Of a stretch of 64,000 bases of DNA, positions 42,001 through 54,000 are shown one piece after another. The DNA lies in contig JAPWFG010000019.1 in the NCBI GenBank assembly GCA_028015205.1, positions 2,976,001 to 3,040,000 of the forward strand, read 5' to 3'. The position numbers were made by a program, and so were the translations under genes. Position 1 is the first letter of the stretch, and the number at the start of each line of letters is the position of its first letter. The DNA comes from Mytilisepta virgata (Eukaryota > Mollusca > Bivalvia > Mytilida > Mytilidae). The notes beneath the pieces are model-generated. The model was not told the origin of the DNA. It saw only the letters and a list, made by a program, of their open reading frames with translations, and searched no databases.

Positions 42001-45000
42001 TTAAGTATTTCTGTACATAGTTTGCTAATATCATTAATTTAAAAAGGTTTATTTTCAATTACAGTTTATTATAAAATGCTTTGAGTTTGCTTTTTATCAA
42101 ACACTAGACACTGCTGTTTTTTCAGAACTTACTAATTTGTAATTATGATTACGTATGCAGCTTCTTTCACAGAGCAGAATTGTAACACTTTATGTTTATG
42201 CATGGCCTTTCAGTTATTTAGCATTGAACACAATGACTGCTTTGTGAAATGGAAATCAGCTTTTCCCCACTAAATTATATAGTTTTCTCGTCTTTAAATT
42301 TTGCTCCATTCATTGATGCAATAACACAATTTAAACATAAATTTATTATTAGCTATACAATTTTAAGCATGGATCAAAATGATTGTTTATGAAGGTGGAA
42401 TATCATTTCAGGAAACATTATTTTTTTATTATTATTATTTTTTATCCAAACTGACAAACGTGCGATTTCTTTTCTTCAGTACAACCCATATCATACGATA
42501 TCTTCCATGTCAAACCTTGTGAAGGGCTTGCAAAGTAAGTCAGTGTTACAAAGAAATTAAAATTGCTAACTATAACTACTAGCTTAGTATGTCTGTCAAA
42601 CATTTTGTTGCTTTTGATTTCATTCGGTGTCCCTTGGGTGCTTTCTGTTAACAGGTTGACCAGATTGACACTGAAGTTTTGTTATAGTTTTGAACTTAAG
42701 TGAATGTTAATAAGTGGATGAAAATTTTATTGCATATGTAGAATTATTTCCATTTTTTAAATTTTACTTCCCTTTTTGCCAGTAAATGAATATCAATATT
42801 ATCTAAAATATTTTCTTTTTTATTCAAGTTGCTGAAGGTAAATTTTTTCCAAGGAAAAACTGCCTAAACTGTAACTTTGAAATGTTATATTTACTGTGTC
42901 TAGTTCATAATTTGGCTATTTGAATTTGATACTAATTTAATGTTCATGTGTTATTGCTAATTTTAAGCTAAACTGCATAAAATTGTAACTTTTCAAGTTG
43001 AAATTTTACACGTTACTGTTGAGGACAGATAAAAAAAAATTTCAATTTATTTATTATGAAGTAGAAGTTCAAAATTATAACTTAAAGCTTTATACATCTA
43101 TCATAGTGTTTCACAGTGTTGAATTAGAAATTATAACAAAAATGAACACTTATTGTGTGTTATTATATAAGATTTTAAATTGTCACAAAATATTTACACA
43201 GTAATATACCATAATAGTTTGAAGTGTTAAGTTTTTTTTTTATTAACTTTTTGTTTTTAATAATAACTGCAAAAATATAACACTTCCAATGAGGCCCAGC
43301 ATATGCTTTTTTCATTGGTTTTTTTCTTTTTTTTTCACAAACATGGATAAATGTTGTTCGATCCTTGTTGTAATCAGTATCCCTTATCATGTTGTTAATG
43401 GCTGTGTATGACAAACCATAATAAGCAAGGTTTTCCAGCAGAAGATTGGTGGTTCTTTCTGGATTTTCAGGCATCTTTCAATATTTTACAGTATTACTGG
43501 TAAAAATTTTAATGCTCTGTATATCTATATTTTGCATACATTTGTGAAATCAGTTCAAAGATAACATTATGAAAATCTTTAAAATTTTTCTTTTTTCTGT
43601 AAAAATGGCCTTTAAATCCATATAAATATGATTTAATGTAATTGAATTCCTGTATGATTGTAAATCCAATTTTCCTACCGAAGGTCGGTGGTTCTCTCCG
43701 GGTACTCCGGCTTCCTCCACCAATAAAAACTGGCCGCCACGAAATGGCCAAAATGTGCTGAAAACGGCGTTAAACCCCAACTAAACAAACAAATTCAAAA
43801 TGACATGAAACATTATTTTGTATTTTGAGCAAGTCCTGGTTAATGTCTGTCAAAGTTAAAATTTGGTCAACCTGATGTTGAGAAAAATGCATTGCAGCCA
43901 AGCATGGTACAGTAGATGTTGTATCCCATGTAACAAGTTATATGTTTTGATTCGTATTGTAAATATTGAGCTTACAAAGTTTTGTTTCTCTAGTGATTTA
44001 TATAAACAGGTTATGAATGTAAGTTTCTGAGAAAAATTTGTAGTCTCTACACTATATAATCAGGACTAAGTTAAGGCTGTTTCTGTAAATTTAACCATTT
44101 ATGAAATCAACAAAGAAATTGCCACAGTTAGTAAAAATGATAGAAAAAACTAAAAACTCCTTGAACCCTGATTGCTTACTTAGAACCTTTATGCAAATAT
44201 GATCAGAATACTATGAAAATATTCATGACCTCTAGATTTTAAATAACTAAGAACCATCCTATTTGGCCCTTATTGATTTTCTTGAAGTATGACATATTAA
44301 TCTCAAACTGTCAAACACAATTTTGAAATTAGCTCCCCATTTGTCAGAGAAAATGTTTACATATTTTTTGCCTAAGAACTATTCCACTAACATTCAGTCC
44401 CATTTGCTTTATGTCCACCTAGCATGGACACATTATTCCGAGTTGGAGCCAACAAGTCTTTGCTCTTACTTCTGAATGATATATGCCCAGGGAAGAAACA
44501 GCAAATATCATAATCTCCTGCACTCAATGCTAGCTCCTACCATAAGACAACCGAGGTAATTCCTAAATGAATTTGAACTATATTTACAAATGCTTTGACA
44601 CATATTAGCAGTATGTCATATTGTAATACCTTCTGAGCAAAAGATTCATGAAAGATATACTTTCAGGAAAAAGAAATATGCCTTAATTCCAGGCTAGTTT
44701 ACAGCAGAAATAATTTCTTCATAGAATACTTTAAGCTTTAAAATTACATGCAATTGTTATGCTTTGGCAAAGTTTTTTAAATTGCTTGTATTTGTGAATA
44801 CAGTTTAATATTGTTTGCATGAACTATTTACAATAATTGATTCATTTTATTGACATATTTTGAATTTTTATATTCTTAACTAATTTTTATGCCCCGTCCA
44901 CGAGTGTGGAAGGGGCATATAGATTTACCCTTGTCTGTCCGTCCGTTTATTATACCACTACAATCCCTTTATAAAACTGAAGACCTACATTTAATACATG

Positions 45001-48000
45001 AGTGAAACTGATAAAGTTTTGCCTTAAATTTCATATCTCAGGAATCCATTGTGTTATACTGCACCACTATAATCCTCTTATATTATTTGATACATTTCTC
45101 CAACCGTTGGGTTATTATTACTCACATTTCGTGCATGAGTGACTCGGTTAAGTTTTCTTGTTGACTGGTAGAGTCATTTCTCAGAAACTATTGAGACATA
45201 TCAATGATATGATGCCTATTTATTCATCTTATATAGGTATATTTTCAAAGAACCTATGGTATTATATCGATAATATTTCACAAATACAGTCATCTTATAT
45301 AGAACAATACCACTAGGCAACATTTGAGCCACCTTGACCTACAATTTATGCTTAAGTGACCTTGATTAATTTTTGCAGTTACGTTTATTATTTAAGAACC
45401 TATGTTAATGTGTTATTGATATTTCACAATTACAGTCTTATATAATACAACATAGCACAGCTACATTTGCTTTACTATTACATACATTTAATGGTAGAGT
45501 GAACATGATTAGATTTTTGCATTTTAATCTTTTTCTAAAAAATTATGTAATAATATATCAATGATCTTCTTTAGTTCAACACAGATCACTGACATATAAG
45601 TCCATATGAACTACATTTCATGCTTCAGTGACTCCATTAAAAATAGATGAATTTTTTGTGCAAAATTACGGGGCATTAGTGTCTTACAGGCACACAATCT
45701 TCCTTGATTTACTCTTTTTTTGTCTTTCTTTATTTGTTCAGGTCTTTATACAATTTATACACTTAAAGAAGAAGAAAAAAATATGATTAGATAATTCAGT
45801 AAGGCACTAAAAACAGGGGCGTAGCTGGCCCTTAATGGTCTGTAAGCAACCCAAATGGTAAGAGGGGGTCTGTGGGGGTTTACCCCCCCCCCCCCCCCCC
45901 CCCAGAAAAATTTTGTTGACTAGACTCAAAATGGTGCGTTCTGGGGTGTTTTCAGGGAGTAACTGAATACATAAAAACATATCGATTTCATTATTTTGTT
46001 AAAAGAATTCACTTAAAATTGTCCAAAATCTGTTATTTGCATTGCGAACTCCTCCATAATTTTGTCTAAATCCACCCTGAAATTGCGATGGATACATCAA
46101 CGCGAGCGATGACAGCCTATCATTCCTAACTGTTGATCTAACATACATCTTTAATCGTCGTAGTACGCTAAAATATCGCTCTGCAGTAGCACTTGATACC
46201 AGTAAAAGGGAATAGTCCAGGATTTACAGAATCAAGTGTCTCACACAGTGTAGTTGGCATCTGATCTCGGGATGTTATACTCCATCGTGTTCACCATCGA
46301 GTGACCTCTGTCTTGAATTAATGACAATGTTAGTTCAGTCTGGTATGTGCCATGTACATGTATATATACCAGAAACGGCGATGGGTGTATAGCTCTGTCC
46401 TTAGGTGGTTTTGGCTTAATTTACCCCTTTTGGTCATTTTGGCATTTTTGAATTTGATCTTTAACTTTCGGATTGTTGTTTTGGTTTTCAACATTTAAGG
46501 CCTTGAGCACAACTGATGAGTCGTAAATCGATGAAATGTGCACATCTTGTGCATCAAAATTGGTATCAAAGAACTATATATAATATTACTAATAATATGG
46601 CCGTAAAGTGATTTGAATAAGACTGCTGTATTTTTTTAATATAAAGTAGCACAAATTATTTAAATTATATTTGAAATAGTAAGTAATTCAGAAGCCACAA
46701 CAACACTGTTTTCCACTAATTTTTATTTATTTTGTTTTTTTGCACTACAATTTTTTTAACACGCAGATGTGCACGCAACTGCGTGTTAGCGTATATGCAG
46801 CTACGCCCCTGAAAAACCCAAGTGTATAGTCATTTGAGTTCGATCAAAATCGTCTGAACCATACATATTGTACTTAATTAAAGTTGTTTTCAGAAAAATA
46901 GGCCTCCTGTTACAACTTTAAAGATTTAAAACAGGTCTATAATAACTGTTAATGATATACAGCAAATAATATTCTGTATTCTATAGCAGAGGTGATAAAA
47001 GGGATTTACTTTTAATTTTTTATATTATTTCATGGTCACAAGCATTTTTGTTGGAATGTCCACTTTGAATTTTAATTTTTAGTTTGAGATGGTTCTTTTA
47101 CTAGTGCTAATGATATATAACAAACATTTTATAACCAGGTCATTCAATCTCTAGTATCACTCTCAATAAGATTGATAGGTGCTGGGTAATAAAAATAAGA
47201 TATTTAATATATTCCAAAATAAGAATAGATTCTTATAGAGACTGTCTTGAGTGAAAAAATTCTGATAATATGATTATATATAAGAAAATAAGTTGGAATG
47301 AAGTGACTTCAGCAATATCATCAAATCTTACTGCAACTTCATAACATTGTAACAAAATGAATTGATCTTGGCAGATTTTGAATAGCCTGAAACAATTTAG
47401 TTTAGGCATTTGAATTCAATTGAAAATATGTATATATCAACTGGGAAAGCTGATCCTGCATCCTTTGTTCATTGTCGTTGTAAATTTTCCTTTAAAGATC
47501 TTCTCATTTGAACCCACTGGGCCACTTGGGTAATACCCAAGTGGCCCAGTGGTTTCAAAGTAAATATATGGCCCTATGGGAAAATTCACTGATAAATCTT
47601 ATTGTCTGAAATTTGTTAAACCCTGTTTAGGCCGTTATTTGAAAATTCAATTCAAAAACTTCTTGCCTGAAACCACCAAGCCTATTAGAACAACATTGGG
47701 CAGCATTGGTCCTTGGGAGGGCTTCTTTCGGAATTGTTCTGATGACCATGACCATCTACCAAGATGGCTTCTACACCTGAACATACTTAAACATAAGACC
47801 CATCTAGACAATTCACTAAAAAATCTACCCTGAAACCACTGAGCAAATTGAATCCAGGTAAGTGATACAGGCTCATGGGAGCCTCTATTTAATACTGGTG
47901 TATTTTCCAGTGCTCAGTTCCGACTTCAAAAGACGATTACAGTTATCTGATTTTGTTATTACTCCTGTCCTCACCTTGAGTTTTGAATTTCATATTTACA

Positions 48001-51000
48001 TCATTTGTGAAAATATTTGTTTACTAAGGTATATCGTTCTTTTCTTCATACCCGAAGAATATTTAATGAATTATATCACTTATTATTTTCATATGATGGA
48101 TCATCCATCACCTACTCAGCCATATCAGGATGCCATTAACAGTTAATTACTGGTATCAGCTTTCCTATCAATGGTATGGTAAAACATATAATGGTTAAAA
48201 TTGCTTTTTCACTTCAACAATAAAAACAAAATTCTCTCTAGTTATTTTGTTCTGTTTTTATCAAGTAATAAGTTAACTACTCTTGGAACTTGCTTAAAGT
48301 TGGATAATTTAGCAGAATATAAAAATAGGAGATATTCCATTTACTTTGACTAAGCAAATATTCGGATTTTGAGGAGAAAATTTAGTTACCTGTCGGAGAA
48401 GAACGATAATATGTTCTAAATAAATAATGTTGATAGTATATTAATCAGAAATTTGAGAGTGATACTGGTAACACCATCACATTTTGTTTGTTTTTTGCTC
48501 ATTTGATCACAACTAACCTTGCTTCATTATAGCTCTTCCTGTTGCCAACAAGCTAGCTGATATTGTTAGCCTGCTATCACCACCTCTTTCAGAAGTATCA
48601 TCACACCCCAACCTTCCTGAGTTAATACAACCGACCAACCAAGGTATGTCATGGTTTGGGGGGTCATTATATTTACTATGGAGTAATAACAGTTGGCTCT
48701 CATTATCTCAAAGTTGAAGAGACCATTAAAATAATTTAAGATGACAAAAATTTTGAGATATAAGGAGTAAATATAGTAGAAAGTTTGATACTGGGACCAA
48801 CAAACTAATTTAAATCTTAGGAATTGTGAGATAAAAGAGTTTGATATAACATAAGTTGGCTGAATTTTTCCCTGTTATCTGTTTGGTAGATCTTTTATGA
48901 AGCATTGGTTTCTGATTAAACTAAAATATACATAAAAAAAATTGTGCTGTCTTTATCTACAATTTTAAGCAATTGATCGATGAATCCCCCCTCATATCTT
49001 TTTATCTCATATTTTAATGCAATTTCGAGAAACATTTGAAGGCTGTATTGTTAAATTTTAGTTACTACATGTAGTTAGGTATTCTGAGTTTCTAATGTTC
49101 ACTTTAAATTAACTGAAAGATGTTTTGACTGCATATTGTTGTTTGAAATATATAGATTGAAGACATAATCATTAATGTTTAGCAGCAGTGTGTGACTGAT
49201 GATTTTTAGTTCATTTACAATATTTCTGTTCTGTTGGTCTTGCTTTTGTAGTTTTATTGATGCTAATTCTTTAAGAAAGTATTTAATCTATATTCTCCAT
49301 TTTCAGTCTCTAACATGAAATCTGGAACTTGTTAATTTCTAACCTGGAGAAGAAATATTGTAACTTAATGTACTGATTCAGTGTATTAATTCTTTGCTCT
49401 GATAATGCATTATTTGTTCAACTAGCAGAGGACCATTTGAGCCATTATTTTACATCACACTAATAGTCTAATTGGCCACATCACACTAATTGTCTAATTG
49501 GCCAGTTAGTAATAGATTTGTTTGAATGGTATCTGGTAGCCTGTTTTAAAAAAGTGTTTACAGTCCTTAATTATCTCCAAACTCAAAAAGAAAATTGATG
49601 TTTTTACAAAATTTAAAAAGAAATTCCTTTTTTGCTCTATAGTCAGTTGTGTCAAAAAATTTGTTGATGTGGATCTAAGTTTGTTTGATAGTACTTGTAG
49701 AACAAATATACAAGCAGCTTAGAAATAGCAGAAAAAGGAGAAAATTGAGCTAAAATATTAAAATATGTTGATTGGAAATTACATGGACATTTTTAAGGCA
49801 TTCGTTCAGTGTGACTGATTTAACCAGTGTCCAACCAACTTTTCTATTGTAAAAGTTTCAGTGAAAGGTACTCTCAAAGTTTTTTTTTCAAACAATTGTG
49901 ACAGTTGACACAAAAAAAAGCTTCACGGATGGTCTATTGTCAGCATTGTGTGTAATTGACCTAATCTACCCAATTTGACTGGCATGGAAACCACACCATA
50001 CTAGAATGTAAGGAAAAGTATCAATTATGAAAACTGTTTGCACATTTTTGGAAAATATGTGGATGATAATTTTAAATGTTATTGGCAAACAGACTTTTGG
50101 TGAGAAATACATGATTCTGGCAGTAGGATTGTTTTGTTACCCACATTTTATTTTTCATTTAGAAAATTTGGACAAGTCATAATATATTTAGTTCATATCT
50201 GCTAATCTCTGAATTCATTTGTTACAGCTAGTCCTAGTACTAAGGGAACAGTTGATTAAAACATATATTTCTAGAAAATCAGTAACATTAGATTGATACA
50301 GTAGGAAAAATGAAATGTCGATAAAAAGACACCAAATTGAATAATTTGCCAAAGTCTCTGTTGTTGCTTTTGTTTCTTCTGCAACCTATGCTAGTATTCA
50401 TATACGCTTTAATGAAAACACTTGGCATATCTGTTTTTATAAATTCATTAGCTGGAAATTTAAATACACCATGGAATCATCAGATAATCATGAAATAGTT
50501 ATATATGTTTAATTTTTTATGAATTAATTTAATGTAGACTATTTGATTTCAAATAGGTGTTATGAAATTAAAGAGGTCAAACAGTTACTCTGGTTTTGAA
50601 ATAGACACAATTGATAATGATTTCAAGATTGAGGATGATGAAGATGTGAAAGAGAAACAAGAACAAGAAGATAGACAAGCACATGAAAATTACTGCAGGT
50701 ATTTACATGGGATGCTCAATGTTAGTTCATTGCATTAACAGTAGTCCTAGGGTGAAATATACAAGATAACCAGAAAATTTTAGCTAGTGTTTTTCTATTT
50801 GTGAAATAGGCAAGATGACCAGAAATTTTTAGCTAGTGTTTTTCCTATTTCTGAAATAGGCCAGTTGACTAGAAATTTTTAGCTAGTGTTTTTCTATTTG
50901 TGAAATAGGCAAGATGACCAGAAATTTTTAGCTAGTGTTTTTCCTATTTGTGAAATAGGCAGAGATATTTTACTTCTGTCTTAAATGACAAAGATAGCCA

Positions 51001-54000
51001 GTTTTCATTTAATGATAGTATTAATAATAATAATAACACTTTATTTAATGAGGGTTACACAGTTAGTTATAAAACAAATCTTTGCTGAGGCCCTCAATTT
51101 TCACAAACAACAACAAATATCACTAAAATATTTCAACATTAAGTCTAATAATAACAGACACAAAGATTAACCATATAGATAATATCTAAAACATCAACAA
51201 TATTATCAGTTACAGATAATTTGTAACCTTCATTTTGAAGGTTGTTGGGTTCTTTTGTAACTCAGCTTTTTCTAACAGTCAAATCTGTCCTCTGCAATGT
51301 AGATGATTTATTGTTGAAATTGTAATAAAACCCCAAATAATGAACAAATATTATTCATTAATAGATTTTAAAAGGTCAGAGATGGCAAAAAGATAAATTC
51401 AGTGTACCATTTATGTGCATTTAACTTTAGAATAGAGTATGGAAATAGGGAATATGTCAAAGAGACAATAATCCGACCAAAGAGCAGAAAACAGCTCAAG
51501 GCTACCAATGGGTCTTCAACGCAGCGAGAAAATGAATATTTCATTGAAAATATGAATTTAACTGATTTTATTTCACAGATTCAATTGCAGAGAGCAAAAT
51601 ATATCAGTAATAATTTATTTATTAGACAGTTACATACGAAATCATCAGATGATCAGAGTCAACTTATTTTGGAGTTATTCCCCTTATAATATATCTTTTG
51701 ATTCTGTGATATTTGTTATAGTACTTTTGAGCACCTGTTATTGACCATGTCATTCTGCTGTGAAATGGGAGTTGACTGGTATATGCCTCTTTATATTTAG
51801 TTATATTTTTGATGGTATTTATTAGACTTTGGCTGATTATACAGTTGAAGTGTTATTTTCATAATGATCAGTGATTATAACATATAAGAGTATCAAAAAA
51901 TTACATTTAATGGCTGAATACATGTCCGTGCATCCAAATAATCAAAATGGCTTGTTAGTGATATCCATAATTTTAGAATATTTCTGTACATAAAGTTATA
52001 CTCAGTACTTTGAAACAGATGTTTAGACAATTTGCACATATTATATACATGTAAAAAGGCAGAAGATATGACGTATGTGGTGTTCATTGATCATCCCAGT
52101 ATGTGTATTACTTTATAGAATGTTGGATCCTAATAACAAGAACCAGTATGATGAGTATTTAAGATGTTATGCTAATATACTGAATGTTTGGGGATTACAG
52201 AACCAGAGTAGAAAAATCATGAAGTTTGTGTCTACTGCTCCTTCAGAGCATAGAGGAATAGGTAAGTTTGTGTCTACTGCCCCACCAGAGCAAAAACAGA
52301 GGTAAATGTGTGTCTATTGTTCCATCTAAACATAAAGAAAAAAGGCAATTAATGCCCTTCTGCACATTCAGGGACAGGTAAGTGTTTGTATACCACAGAG
52401 AAATAGGTACATTTTGTCTGCTGCCACACCAGAACACAAAGGAATAGGTAAATAATAACATTTGAAAACAAGCATGTTTGTACTTACCACTCCACAAGAG
52501 CATATTATGTTTCTACTGTCCCACAGAACAAAGAATAGGTATGTGTGTATTAACCTCTCCACCAGAAGATACAAGAATAGGTAATTATGTGTCTACAGCT
52601 CACCTGAATGTATACTTAAGACTCCATCAGAACATAAAGGATTAAATAAGTATGTGACTGTCTAAACAAAATATACAGGGAAGTGTGTATTAGTGTTCCA
52701 TCAGAATATAGAAGTATGTGTAAGTGAGTGTTATTATTCCACCAGGAATAGATATGTTTATTGCCCCAGCAGAACATAGAGGTATGTGTAAGTGAGTGTT
52801 ATTATTCCACCAGGAATAGGTAGATTTATTGCCCCAGCAGAACATAGAGGTATGTGTAAGTGAGTGTTATTATTCCACCAGGAATAGGTAGGTTTATTGA
52901 CCCATCAGAACATAGAGGTATGTGTAAGTGGGTGTTATTAGTCCACCTGGAATAGGTAGGTTTATTGCCCCATTAGAACATAGAGGTATGTATAAGTGAG
53001 TGTTATTATTCCACCAGGAATAGGTAGGTTTATTGCCCGAGCAGAACATTGAGGTATGTGTAAGTGAGTGTTATTATTCCACCAGGAATCGATATGTTTA
53101 TTGCCCGAGCAGAACATAGAGGTATGTGTAAGTGAGTGTTATTATTCCACCAGGAATAGGTAGGTTTATTGCCCCATCAGAACATAGAGGTATGTGTAAG
53201 TGAGTGTTATTAGTCCACTAGGAGTAGGTAGGTTTATTGCCCCATCAGAACATAGAGGTATGTGTAAGTGAGTGTTATTATTCCACCAGGAATAGGTAGG
53301 TTTATTGCCCGAGCAGAACATAGAGGTATGTATAAGTGAGTGTTATTATTCCACCAGGAATAGGTAGGTTTATTGCCCCAGCAGAACATAGAGGTATGAG
53401 CAAGTGAGTGTTATTAGTCCACCAGGAATAGGTAGGTTTATTGCTCCATCAGAACATAGAGGTATGTGTAAGTGAGTGTTATTATTCTACCAGGAATAGG
53501 TAGATTTATTGCCCCATCAGAACATAGAGGTATGTGTAAGTGAGTGTTATTATTCTACCAGGAATAGGTAGGTTTATTGCACCATCAGAACATAGAGTAA
53601 TAGATAAGTGTGCATTTAATCTTGATCAGAAAACAAGGGAATAAGTAAATATGTGTCTACTGCTATTGGGAGCATAGATAAATAGGTAAGTGTAAGTCTA
53701 CTGCTATATCAGAGCATAGAGGAATAGGTAAGTTTATGTGTACTGCCATAGTGAAAGAATTAAGTTTAGAAAGCAACTTAAAAATAAATTTACTTACGAT
53801 AAATTAAAAGCTTTAATTGTAGACAGAGAAAGTTTATAAATAAACGTAAAGTTCCTCCACCAATTCCAGTTTTTTTTTTAATTTAGACTGTTATCTCCAC
53901 ATTGAAACTTGGTTAAAGCCAGATATCTAAATATTTTTTCTTGTGATATCAAAATACTAGTAATTCCTTTAATTACCATGCAGAAAAATAAAAATCCATA

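Larger units (their letters stand above)
45814..46811. mobile_element. hAT element remnant, CAGGGGCGTAGCTG TIRs
   Basis: CAGGGGCGTAGCTG (45814-45827) and CAGCTACGCCCCTG (46798-46811) are perfect 14-base inverted repeats. CAGGG ends and the minus-strand relic of a hAT dimerisation domain (46020-46330) place it in the hAT superfamily. A poly-C run lies at 45883-45902. No clean 8-base duplication is visible; the flanks are A-rich. Confidence 0.8.
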
